Shown: positions 1 through 5,748 of the stretch, in pieces | Numbering within the stretch: position 1 is the first letter of the stretch | Layout: every line of letters starts with the position of its first letter | Assembly: GCA_902767025.1 (NCBI GenBank) | Contig: CACXFZ010000242.1 | Span: 1 to 11,306, forward strand | Direction: 5' to 3' | Origin: an uncultured Coriobacteriaceae bacterium | GTDB lineage: Bacteria; Actinomycetota; Coriobacteriia; Coriobacteriales; Eggerthellaceae | DNA: 11,306 bases | Made by a program: the position numbers and the translations under genes | The notes under the pieces: model-generated | Database searches by the model: none | What the model saw: only the letters and a program-made list of their open reading frames with translations | What the model was told of the DNA's origin: nothing

Positions 1-704
1 CCGTCCATCAGCTCGGTGGGCGCCATCAACGTGGGCAGAATCTGCTTGGCGTCCACGCCGTAGACGTAGGTGTCGTGCAGCAGCCCCTGGCTTTGGAGCA
101 TCTGCACGTAGGCGACGCGCGGCAGGTCGGGGAACTGCTGCGCGCTTTCCAACAGCGTGCCCGTTTCGTACACGGCCAGCTCGTCGGGTTCGAGGTCGCG
201 TGCCAGCTCGCCCAGCGCGGTCGCGATGCGCAGGCCCGCCATGCGCGCGTCGTGCTCGTAGTGGTGCGCCTCGATGCCCTCGTGCGGCTCGAAGACGGCC
301 ACCAGGTTGACGGTGGAGGAAAACGGCGTGTAGCGCGCCCCCGGGCCGGCCATGTCGATGATGCCCTCCTGGAAGCCCACGATGGGACCGGCCGTCACCA
401 CGGCCATCCCGGACAGCGCATGCGTGCGCCCCGATCCCACGGTGTCGACCGGGCCCACCATGCCGGGGAACACCTGGCCGGGGCCCTCCACCTTCACGCG
501 CGGCTCGATGACGTCCTTGACCGGCGTGATGCGCACCGATTCGCCCGGGCGCGCCACGTCGAAGCTCACCGCCTTGATGCCCTCCTGTTCCAGCACCAGT
601 TCCTCGAGCTGCCGGGCGTCCACGTACAGCACGCCGTCCTCGACGCGGGACGCATCCGCAAATCGGATGTCGGAAATGCGTATCTTGGCAACTTCGAGCT
701 TCAT
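1..704 (-). CDS. grdE: glycine/sarcosine/betaine reductase component B, alpha/beta proprotein (GrdE-type), partial
   Basis: N-terminal 234 codons of the selenocysteine-dependent glycine reductase component B proprotein; the rest lies beyond the left edge. Component B binds the amine substrate and passes its carboxymethyl group to selenoprotein A in Stickland-type glycine fermentation. I recognise the family by motifs read on the minus strand: residues 1-10 MKLEVAKIRI, then PGESVRITPVKDVIEPR, VDTVGSGRTHAL, GFQEGIIDMAGPGA, YTPFSSTVN, and QGLLHDTYVYGVDAKQI near the cut. In this family the proprotein is cleaved at a Cys that becomes a pyruvoyl group. That site would lie just past the ELMDG where the window ends, so it cannot be checked. 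The start ATG overlaps the grdX stop as ATGA, and GAGAGGTGAG precedes it. GrdE, GrdG (sarcosine) and GrdI (betaine) are similar. I favour glycine because a glycine riboswitch leads the operon. Confidence 0.9.
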   Translation of the reverse strand, partial: MKLEVAKIRISDIRFADASRVEDGVLYVDARQLEELVLEQEGIKAVSFDVARPGESVRITPVKDVIEPRVKVEGPGQVFPGMVGPVDTVGSGRTHALSGMAVVTAGPIVGFQEGIIDMAGPGARYTPFSSTVNLVAVFEPHEGIEAHHYEHDARMAGLRIATALGELARDLEPDELAVYETGTLLESAQQFPDLPRVAYVQMLQSQGLLHDTYVYGVDAKQILPTLMAPTELMD

Positions 705-1105
705 GCGCTCACCTCTCTCCCCTTCCACGCGCCTGGTGCCTGCGCGCCCAGCGCGCTGCCCAGCAAGGCGTAGTCGACGGTCTGGAAATCGTGCAACACG
801 GATTGGTCGAACTGCCGGGGGGCGCACGCAAACGATCCGCACGCGCCCAGTGCCGCCTCTATCAAGTGCAGGGAGGAGGCATCGACCTGCCCTTCCCGCT
901 CGCGCACGAGCACCGAGCGGTACGGCGTGCGGTCGGGCTTCACGCTCCCGTACAGCGGATGGCTCAGCAGGACCGCCCCCCGGTGGACGCGATCGCGCAC
1001 GTCGCGCAGCACGTCGGCGTACGACCCCTCCACCAGCTCGACGGCATGCGTTGCAGACAGTTGCGAGGCAACCAAAGGGTTGTTCGTCACAACCACCGCA
1101 TGCAC
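701..1105 (-). CDS. grdX: GrdX family protein
   Basis: GrdX is a small protein of unknown biochemical role, encoded at the head of glycine, sarcosine and betaine reductase operons. Family features visible are the N-terminal VVVTNNPL, the EGSYADVLRDVRDRVHRG stretch, the HPLYGSVKPDRTPYRS block, and a later helix around SLHLIEAALGAC. The GTG at 1105 is chosen as start (134 aa). It has AAGGGAG seven bases upstream (1113-1119) and puts the conserved TNNP close to the N-terminus, as in the family. An in-frame ATG at 1132 (143 aa) lacks a ribosome site and sits close to the terminator stem. The stop overlaps the grdE start by 4 bp, so translation is probably coupled. Expression should depend on the riboswitch and terminator just upstream. 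Confidence 0.85.
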   Translation of the reverse strand: MHAVVVTNNPLVASQLSATHAVELVEGSYADVLRDVRDRVHRGAVLLSHPLYGSVKPDRTPYRSVLVREREGQVDASSLHLIEAALGACGSFACAPRQFDQSVLHDFQTVDYALLGSALGAQAPGAWKGREVSA

Positions 1106-1139
1106 GTTTCTGCTCCCTTCGCCTATGCACATCCCGAAA

Positions 1140-1185
1140 CGAAAAACAGGAGGCAGAGGAACCTCGGTTCCTGCGTGCCTCCTGT
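1140..1185 (-). terminator. intrinsic terminator of the glycine riboswitch expression platform
   Basis: On the minus strand a 10-bp perfect stem (ACAGGAGGCA at 1185-1176, TGCCTCCTGT at 1155-1146) encloses a second 7-bp stem (AGGAACC/GGTTCCT, 1172-1166 and 1163-1157). A TTTTT run (1146-1142) follows directly. It lies between the glycine aptamer and the grdX ribosome site, so it would stop transcription before grdX unless prevented. This is the normal layout of a transcriptional riboswitch. Confidence 0.8.
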
Positions 1186-1219
1186 CTCAAAGCGCATGCG
1201 CCCGATTCAGAATGTGCCA

Positions 1220-1300
1220 GCCATTCGATCCTTCGTACCTGAAAGTTTCACGGTTGCCCGCTTGCCTCTTCGGTGGCCCTAAGGCTCTCTCTCAAACGGC
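1220..1300 (-). ncRNA. glycine riboswitch, single aptamer
   Basis: Read on the minus strand, the leader matches the glycine riboswitch consensus. A purine-rich GAGAGAGCC comes first, then CACCGAAGAGGCAAG, then GTGAAACTTTCAGG and the GAAGGAT block. The ends close as an 8-bp P1: GCCGTTTG (1300-1293) with CGAATGGC (1227-1220), including two G-U pairs. Only about 34 nt separate P1 from the terminator, too short for a second aptamer, and no second AGAG/GAAGG core is seen upstream. It is therefore a singlet. Because it controls glycine breakdown genes, glycine is expected to turn expression on by preventing the downstream terminator. The on-direction is inference. Confidence 0.88.
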
Positions 1301-1350
1301 CCTATGATGTGCGCGGCCCCTATCAACCGCCGCTATCTTCATCTGGCACC

Positions 1351-1379
1351 ATGATAGCGCAAGGTCGTCCGAGTGCAGA
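1351..1379 (-). promoter_or_regulatory. possible promoter of the grd leader RNA
   Basis: Minus strand TATCAT (1356-1351) followed by GGTGCC could be a -10 element. It is similar to the TACAAT-GGGGCC in front of metF. The best -35 at 17 bp is TCTGCA (1379-1374), a weak match. A start near 1344 would give about 44 nt before P1. A 9-bp direct repeat flanks this site (see the repeat entry). Confidence 0.3.
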
Positions 1380-1403
1380 CCGCAAAGCGACAAGAGGTCG
1401 TCC
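1362..1403. repeat. 9-bp direct repeat upstream of the grd leader
   Basis: AGGTCGTCC occurs at 1362-1370 and 1395-1403, 33 bp apart (about three helical turns), between the ygbA stop and the glycine riboswitch. The spacing could suit a regulator binding one DNA face. No function is shown by the sequence. Confidence 0.4.
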
Positions 1404-1420
1404 TTCTCGCCAGACTGAGC

Positions 1421-1789
1421 CTAAGCGCGCTTCGACAGCAGATGGCGGATGGCGCCTTTCGGGTCGTAGAACATCATTCGCGGACCGGCGTATGCCATCG
1501 CCTCGCGCACGCGTTGGCGCATGTCGGGCTTGTAGCAATGCGTCTCGCACGCCGAGCAGAAGGTCTTCGTTTCCATATGCGGGCAGGCGTCGATGCGCGC
1601 GAACGCATAGTCCACCAGCTCCTGGCAGCTCGGGCACAGTCCCGCCCCGTCGGGAGCCGGACCTGCGGGAGCCCGCCCCTCGTGCTTCTTCCCACGGCAA
1701 TACACGCCCACCATGAACGCGAGCGTGTCCTTCTCGTGGTCGATCTTCGCCTGCAAGACGTCGCCGCCCTGCTCCCTCGTCTCTTCCAT
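1421..1789 (-). CDS. YgbA-like nitrous oxide-stimulated promoter family protein
   Basis: A 122-aa soluble protein of the YgbA_NO family. The family signature runs through the chain: E-x-DTLAFMVGVYC near the N-terminus, LCPSCQELVDYAFARIDACP (51-70), then FCSACETHCY (77-86) and the C-terminal block MAYAGPRMMFYDPKGAIRHL. Seven Cys (31, 52, 55, 69, 78, 81, 85) suggest metal or cluster binding. In enterobacteria ygbA is in the NsrR nitric-oxide regulon, but its biochemical role is unsettled. Compared with E. coli YgbA there is an extra Gly/Ala/Pro-rich stretch (about 38-50). The ribosome site before the ATG is weak (GATGGGA). The gene is divergent from the CpXC gene, with the repeat-rich gap between them. 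A role in nitrosative or redox stress is family inference. Confidence 0.85.
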   Translation of the reverse strand: MEETREQGGDVLQAKIDHEKDTLAFMVGVYCRGKKHEGRAPAGPAPDGAGLCPSCQELVDYAFARIDACPHMETKTFCSACETHCYKPDMRQRVREAMAYAGPRMMFYDPKGAIRHLLSKRA

Positions 1790-1860
1790 AGTCCCATCTT
1801 ACCAAGCGTGCGCGGGCCATCTGCCCCATAAGTCCCGCCGAGCCTGGTCCGTAACCGGTT

Positions 1861-1950
1861 TTCTTGGCAGATTCCCGCAAAGCTGGCACGAATCGGGTTT
1901 TTGACCAAGAATTCCCGATTCTGACCCAGAGAGGCCCGAGATGAGGGCCT
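1861..1950. repeat. cluster of inverted repeats between ygbA-like and CpXC genes
   Basis: Two interlocking inverted repeats are present: TTCTTGG (1861-1867) with CCAAGAA (1905-1911), and AATCGGG (1891-1897) with CCCGATT (1914-1920). ATTCCCG also recurs directly at 1871-1877 and 1911-1917. A separate 6-bp hairpin AGGCCC/GGGCCT (1932-1937, 1945-1950) lies nearer the CpXC gene. The arrangement in a divergent promoter region fits operators or mutually exclusive RNA stems. Function is unknown. Confidence 0.45.
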
Positions 1951-1996
1951 GGGCCAACCACGCAAAAGACGCAAGGGTGCATGGCCGCCGTCGCGC

Positions 1997-2002
1997 TATA
2001 CT
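1997..2002 (+). promoter_or_regulatory. putative -10 element of the CpXC-protein gene
   Basis: TATACT followed by TGGGGCAC, about 33 bp before the ATG. The same -10/GGGGC arrangement precedes metF and the flavodoxin-family gene. No convincing -35 hexamer is visible. Confidence 0.45.
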
Positions 2003-2035
2003 TGGGGCACAAGCCACCTGCAAACGGACGAGCCT

Positions 2036-2725
2036 ATGAAACCAGAGGACTACGCACAAGGAGCAAGCGACGCCTTCGGACCCATCCTGGTCACATGCCC
2101 GTCATGCAACCAGCCGGGGTTCCTGGATGCCTGGGACTGGATCGAGAGCACCTGGGACGAGCCGCACGAGCTGCTGGCAAGCGGACAGCTGTTCAAATAC
2201 CAGTGCCCCGTCTGCGGCACCGAAACCACCATGGGCTATACCTGCGTCTACCACGACAGCAACCGCAAGGCGTTTCTGATCTACATACCAGACCCCGACA
2301 AGCTGGAAGACGGGCGCAAGGCGGTCGACCAGCTCGCCGTCGGCTTCGAAGAAGTGCAGGGGCTTGCCCCGCACACCTACATGCGCCGCCTGGTGGGCAC
2401 GGCGTTCGAGTTCTGCGAGAAGGTGCGCCTGCTCGACGAAGGCTACGACGACCGCGTCATCGAGCTGATGAAGCTGGCCATCAAGCGGGGCATGGTCGAA
2501 GAGGGCATCATCGGGCCGGCCGACAGGCTCATCTACGAGCGCACGATGCCCGACGGGCAGATCTCGTTCGTGGTCACGGGCGACGTCCCCGGCGACGTGG
2601 TGGGCAAGAAGGAAGGCTACGACTACCTGGCGAAGCTCCTGGCCGAGCGCGAGGCGGAAGACCCCGGCGCCTTGGCAGGCGAGTACCGCTTCGACAGCGC
2701 GTGGGCGCACGCGTTCCTGCCTTAA
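2036..2725 (+). CDS. CpXC domain protein
   Basis: A 229-aa soluble protein. The N-terminal part carries the paired CPxC motifs of the CpXC domain: CPSC at 21-24 and CPVCG at 57-61, with a further Cys at 70. These fit a zinc ribbon. Between them lies an acidic and aromatic stretch (DAWDWIESTWDEP). The middle and C-terminal half (about 75-229) is mixed alpha/beta without recognisable catalytic residues and includes a FEFCEKVRLLDEGYDDRVIELMK helix typical of CpXC proteins. No signal peptide or membrane segment is seen. Function is unknown across the family. The start is preceded by a weak GGACGAG. The gene stands alone, divergent from ygbA-like and convergent with the Crp/Fnr gene 17 bp downstream. 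Confidence 0.8.
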   Translation: MKPEDYAQGASDAFGPILVTCPSCNQPGFLDAWDWIESTWDEPHELLASGQLFKYQCPVCGTETTMGYTCVYHDSNRKAFLIYIPDPDKLEDGRKAVDQLAVGFEEVQGLAPHTYMRRLVGTAFEFCEKVRLLDEGYDDRVIELMKLAIKRGMVEEGIIGPADRLIYERTMPDGQISFVVTGDVPGDVVGKKEGYDYLAKLLAEREAEDPGALAGEYRFDSAWAHAFLP

Positions 2726-2738
2726 GGCGAGCCGCCTT
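2724..2738. terminator. weak hairpin between convergent genes
   Basis: AAGGCG-AGC-CGCCTT forms a 6-bp stem and 3-nt loop, overlapping the CpXC stop codon and lying just before the Crp/Fnr stop. There is no T-run on either side, so it is at best a weak bidirectional terminator. Confidence 0.35.
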
Positions 2739-2742
2739 CTCC

Positions 2743-3417
2743 CTACGCGTTGATCATGTCGTGCAGGGCGCCCTTGTCGAGCACCTCCACATGGCCGCGC
2801 GTGAGCGCCACCACCCCCTGGTCGGCGAACGACTTGAGCATGCGCGACACGGCCTCGCGTGCGCTGCCGATATGGCGCGCGGCCTCGTCGTGCGTGAGCG
2901 GTAGGTCGGTGGTGCCCCGGCGGGCGACCTCGTCGAGCAGGAACACGGCCAGGCGCGCGTCCAGACCCATGAACAGCTGCTGCTGCATGACCCACATGAC
3001 GTCGCTGAAGCGCTCGGCCGTCTGCCGGTAGGTGAAGGCCTCGGCGGCGTCGTTGCCCTGGATGATTGAGGCGTACACCTGAGAGTCGATCGCGGCAACC
3101 GTGGTCTGCTCCTCGGCGTCCAGGAACAGGTCGAACGTGATCATCGGCAGCACGCACGTGGCGGCAAGCACGCAGCTCTCGCGGGCGCCCACGCGAAACA
3201 GCGTGCACTCGCGGCCGGACGACGACAGCATGTACGCGCGCAGCGAACCCTCCAGCACCAGCAACACGCCCAGGCAGTCGTTCTCGCCGTTGTGCACATG
3301 CGCGCCCGCGTCGAAGCGGTGCGTGTGGGTTCCTGCAACCAGGGCCGCGCGTTTGGCGGCGTCGAGCTCGTCCCAGAACGGGAGAAACGAGGCAAGGATG
3401 TCTTCCGGAGAGGCCAT
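2743..3417 (-). CDS. Crp/Fnr family transcriptional regulator with Cys-rich sensor domain
   Basis: A 224-aa regulator with an N-terminal cyclic-nucleotide-like beta-barrel (about 10-120), a dimerisation helix (about 125-160) and a C-terminal winged helix. The HTH is visible as LTHDEAARHIGSAREAVSRM (174-193), followed by LKSFADQGVV and the wing RGHVEVLDKGAL. The sensor domain has Cys48, Cys71, Cys82 and Cys88, the last two inside SCVLAATCVLP. The N-terminal Fe-S Cys cluster of FNR is absent. The Cys-rich barrel and the adjacent rhodanese/CoA-disulfide reductase operon suggest thiol, persulfide or redox sensing; this is inference. The ribosome site AAAGGA lies 8 bp before the ATG. The gene has its own promoter beyond the terminator of the upstream oxidoreductase. 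Confidence 0.88.
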   Translation of the reverse strand: MASPEDILASFLPFWDELDAAKRAALVAGTHTHRFDAGAHVHNGENDCLGVLLVLEGSLRAYMLSSSGRECTLFRVGARESCVLAATCVLPMITFDLFLDAEEQTTVAAIDSQVYASIIQGNDAAEAFTYRQTAERFSDVMWVMQQQLFMGLDARLAVFLLDEVARRGTTDLPLTHDEAARHIGSAREAVSRMLKSFADQGVVALTRGHVEVLDKGALHDMINA

Positions 3418-3446
3418 GCGTGGGATCCTTTCTGTGCGCTGCCAAC

Positions 3447-3475
3447 ATTGTACCGCGAAGGAAACCCGCCCAACA
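3447..3475 (-). promoter_or_regulatory. putative promoter of the Crp/Fnr gene
   Basis: Minus strand TACAAT (3452-3447) is a good -10. TGTTGG (3475-3470) lies 17 bp upstream as a weak -35. It sits between the oxidoreductase terminator and the regulator start, so the regulator can be expressed on its own. Confidence 0.5.
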
Positions 3476-3478
3476 GGA

Positions 3479-3506
3479 AAGAAGCCGGGCGCGAACCCGG
3501 CTTCTT
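3479..3506 (-). terminator. intrinsic terminator after the rhodanese/CoA-disulfide reductase operon
   Basis: An 11-bp perfect GC-rich stem, AAGAAGCCGGG (3479-3489) with CCCGGCTTCTT (3496-3506), has a 6-nt loop. On the minus strand it is followed by a short TTTCC. It lies 25 bp past the stop of the oxidoreductase and ahead of the Crp/Fnr promoter. Confidence 0.75.
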
Positions 3507-3531
3507 CCTAGGAGGAGGATGATGGAGTCGT

Positions 3532-5211
3532 CTAGAGGCCGCAGCCCCCGACTCCCGAGGAGGTGTCTTGGTTGTCGGTGCGCGCAGCTTCCAGGAACAC
3601 GTAGCCGCCCGCCACGTTCGCGCAGTCGTAGCCGAGTTGCGCGAGCATGCGGCATGCCAGATAGCTGCGCAAACCCGTTTGGCAATGGACGAACAGGCGC
3701 TTGCCCTGCGGCAGCTCGCCGATGCGGCCGCGCAGTTCGTCGACGGGGATGTGGATCGCCCCTTCCACGCAGCCGCGCCCGTGCTCGCCGGCCGTGCGCA
3801 CGTCGAGCAGCACCGTATCGGCGGGCAGGTCGAGTGCGTCGGCCCAATGAACCTGGTCCACACGGCCTTCCAGGATGTTCTGTATCATGAACCCCGCCAT
3901 GTTCACGGGGTCCTTCGCCGAAGAGTACGGCGGCGCGTAGCACAGGTCGAGCTCGGCCAGGTCGTCTGCCGTCATGTTCGCATGGATGGCCGTGGCCAGC
4001 ACGTCGATGCGCTTGTCCACGCCTTCGACGCCCACTGCCTGGCCGCCGATGATGCGGCCCGTGCCGCGCTCGAAGAGCACCTTCAGGCGCACGGGATGCG
4101 AGCCGGGGTAGTACGACGCATGCGACGGCGGGCTCAGCAGAACGTCGTCGTAGTCGATGCCCGCACGTTGCGCCGCGCGCGCCGTCAGGCCCGTGGACGC
4201 GGCCGTCAGGCCGAACACCTTGATGACCGACGAGCCCTGCGAGCCCATGAACACGCTGTCCAGGCCGCAGATGTTGTCGGCGGCGATGCGGCCCTGCTTG
4301 TTTGCCGGGCCCGCGAGCGCGATGTGCGCGTCGTCGTGCGAGACGTAGTTGGTCACCTGCACCGCGTCGCCCACTGCGTAGACGTCGGGGTCGGCCGTGC
4401 GCATGTGCTCGTCGACCACGATGGCGCCCTTGACGCCCAGCTCCAGCCCCGCCATCTCGGCGAGCGAGCTTTCGGGCACCACGCCGATGGCCAGAACCAC
4501 CATGCCGAAGTCCTGCACGCCGTTCTGGTCGCGCACCGCCACCGCGCCGTCGCGCGGCTGGAACTCCTGCACGTCGGAGCCCAGATGAAGGTCGATGCCC
4601 TGCGCGCGCATCTCGTTGTGGACGAAGGGGACCATGTCGCTGTCCAAGATCGGCAGCACCTGGCCGGGCCGCTGGTACAGCGCCACCTCGATGCCGCGCT
4701 CCACCAGGTTCTCGGCCATTTCCACGCCGATGAACCCGCCACCGATGACCGCCGCCGTCGCCGGCTTTTCGCGCTCGGCGAAGTCGTAGATGGCGAACGT
4801 GTCTTCGACGGTGCGCAGCGTGAACAGCCGCTCGGCGTCGGTGCCGGGGATAGCAGGTACCAGCGCCCGGGCGCCCGGCGACAGGATCAGCTTGTCGTAG
4901 GGCTCGGTGTAGACGGTGCCGTCGGCCAGGTTGCGCACCAGCACTTCCTTCTTGTCGCGGTCGATCTCGACCGCCTCGTTGTTCACGCGCACATCGATGT
5001 CGAACCGGTCGCGGAAGCTCGCCGGCGTCTGCAGCGTGAGCTTGGCGCGGTCGGTGATGGAGCCGCCCACGAAGTACGGCAGGCCGCAGTTCGCATAGGA
5101 CACGTAGCCGGACCGCTCCAGCACGACGATTTCGGCCTGTTCGTCCAGTCGGCGCAGGCGGGCGGCCGCCGAAGCGCCCCCGGCCACGCCTCCGATGATG
5201 ACTACCTTCAT
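3532..5211 (-). CDS. CoA-disulfide reductase/persulfide reductase with C-terminal rhodanese domain
   Basis: A 559-aa FAD- and NAD(P)H-dependent disulfide/persulfide reductase of the CoADR-RHD type. The N-terminal FAD site is VVIIGGVAGGASAA (3-16). The single catalytic Cys42 lies in SYANCGLPYF, as in CoA-disulfide reductase. The NAD(P)H site is AVIGGGFIGVEMAENL (154-169), and the second FAD contact is VYAVGDAVQV (277-286). The dimerisation domain (about 325-445) includes YAPPYSSAKDPVNMAG. A rhodanese domain follows (about 463-545), with active-site Cys510 in HCQTGLRS. Known homologs reduce CoA-disulfide, CoA persulfide or polysulfide with NADH. An unusual short tail carries Cys557 in GGCGL. 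The start has GGAAG upstream and lies 4 bp after the single-domain rhodanese stop, so the two are one operon. Exact substrate is not decided by sequence. Confidence 0.93.
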   Translation of the reverse strand: MKVVIIGGVAGGASAAARLRRLDEQAEIVVLERSGYVSYANCGLPYFVGGSITDRAKLTLQTPASFRDRFDIDVRVNNEAVEIDRDKKEVLVRNLADGTVYTEPYDKLILSPGARALVPAIPGTDAERLFTLRTVEDTFAIYDFAEREKPATAAVIGGGFIGVEMAENLVERGIEVALYQRPGQVLPILDSDMVPFVHNEMRAQGIDLHLGSDVQEFQPRDGAVAVRDQNGVQDFGMVVLAIGVVPESSLAEMAGLELGVKGAIVVDEHMRTADPDVYAVGDAVQVTNYVSHDDAHIALAGPANKQGRIAADNICGLDSVFMGSQGSSVIKVFGLTAASTGLTARAAQRAGIDYDDVLLSPPSHASYYPGSHPVRLKVLFERGTGRIIGGQAVGVEGVDKRIDVLATAIHANMTADDLAELDLCYAPPYSSAKDPVNMAGFMIQNILEGRVDQVHWADALDLPADTVLLDVRTAGEHGRGCVEGAIHIPVDELRGRIGELPQGKRLFVHCQTGLRSYLACRMLAQLGYDCANVAGGYVFLEAARTDNQDTSSGVGGCGL

Positions 5212-5215
5212 GGCG

Positions 5216-5542
5216 CTACTTCCTTCCCGATACCACCGGGCCGCTGAACATGCCGATGCCGCCGATGTTCGTGACGTCGGTGTAGCCCATGGCCTTCAAC
5301 TGCGAGCACGCCCTGCCGCTGCGACCGCCGCTCAGGCAGTACACGTAGAGCGTGGCGTCCTTGTCCTTGAGCTTGCCCGGCGCGCGGTCGATCTCGGACA
5401 GCGGAATGTTGATGGCACCCTCGATGTGCTCGTCGGCGAATTCGGACGGCTGGCGCACATCCACCAGCGTGGCCCCGTTCGCCCGGGCGTCCGTCACGTA
5501 CGAATCGATGCTCTTGCCTGCAAGCCTGCTGAACAAACCCAT
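5216..5542 (-). CDS. single-domain rhodanese (sulfurtransferase)
   Basis: A 108-aa cytoplasmic rhodanese that carries sulfur as a cysteine persulfide. Seen in order: LVDVRQPSEFADEHIEGAIN, IPLSEID, and the active-site loop YCLSGGRSGRAC with Cys69, then a GYTDVTNIGGI ending. Cys79 is a second Cys in the same helix region. The start at 5542 is chosen because AAAGGA lies upstream and the family begins near here. An in-frame ATG at 5605 would add 21 residues without rhodanese homology. The gene is first in the operon with the CoA-disulfide reductase fusion 4 bp downstream, which could reduce the persulfide it delivers (inference). The probable promoter and operator are at 5593-5633. Confidence 0.88.
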   Translation of the reverse strand: MGLFSRLAGKSIDSYVTDARANGATLVDVRQPSEFADEHIEGAINIPLSEIDRAPGKLKDKDATLYVYCLSGGRSGRACSQLKAMGYTDVTNIGGIGMFSGPVVSGRK

Positions 5543-5592
5543 AACCTTGGTTTCCTTTCCCTCGCGCATGGCGCCTTGTTTTTCCATGACGC

Positions 5593-5633
5593 AATCTAGT
5601 TGCAACCCGCAGGCGCGTCCGTGACTTGGTCAC
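5593..5633 (-). promoter_or_regulatory. putative promoter with Crp/Fnr-like palindrome upstream of the rhodanese operon
   Basis: Minus strand TAGATT (5598-5593) is a plausible -10 without a recognisable -35. A perfect palindrome GTGAC-TTG-GTCAC sits at 5621-5633. Its centre (5627) is about 41 bp upstream of the estimated start (about 5586), the usual position for a class II Crp/Fnr activator. The half-site GTGA/TCAC resembles the CRP half-site but with 5 rather than 6 bases between. Binding by the Crp/Fnr protein encoded at 2743-3417 is inference. Confidence 0.45.
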
Positions 5634-5713
5634 CGCTCACCGCCGAATCTGCAACGTTCCAAGCCGAAGCGCACGCAAATCCGAAGTCCAGACCAGGCCC
5701 GCGCCCGTTGCAA

Positions 5714-5719
5714 TACAAT
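5714..5719 (+). promoter_or_regulatory. putative -10 element of the metF operon
   Basis: TACAAT followed by GGGGCC, 13 bp before the AGAAAGGAG ribosome site of metF. No good -35 is seen. No B12 or SAM riboswitch is visible in the 206 bp upstream of metF. Confidence 0.5.
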
Positions 5720-5748
5720 GGGGCCGAGGCAAGAAAGGAGCACCGCAG

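Noticed and set aside
1186..1219. A second glycine aptamer between P1 and the terminator
   Set aside because: Only 34 nt are available and the conserved AGAG and GAAGG cores are missing.
75..1242. Overlapping plus-strand open frames opposite grdE and grdX
   Set aside because: The minus strand carries recognisable GrdE and GrdX sequence plus the riboswitch; the plus frames have no motifs.
1323..2012. A 229-codon minus-strand frame overlapping the YgbA-like gene
   Set aside because: It is in a different frame from the recognised YgbA family sequence and spans the repeat-rich promoter region.
2102..3943. A 613-codon minus-strand open frame
   Set aside because: It crosses the Crp/Fnr gene in the wrong frame and the CpXC gene antisense; composition is Arg/Ala-rich noise.
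3568..5247. A 559-codon plus-strand open frame opposite the CoA-disulfide reductase
   Set aside because: It mirrors the real gene; high-GC codon use leaves the opposite frame without stops. Its product is His/Arg/Val-rich with no family motifs, while the minus strand has clear FAD and rhodanese motifs.
5626..5748. A longer N-terminus for MetF starting at 5626
   Set aside because: MetF homology begins at the ATG at 5749, which has a strong AGAAAGGAG; the extension would include the putative -10.
5543..5748. A cobalamin or SAM riboswitch ahead of metF
   Set aside because: No B12-box or S-box core is visible, and the leader between the putative -10 and the ribosome site is only about 12 bases.
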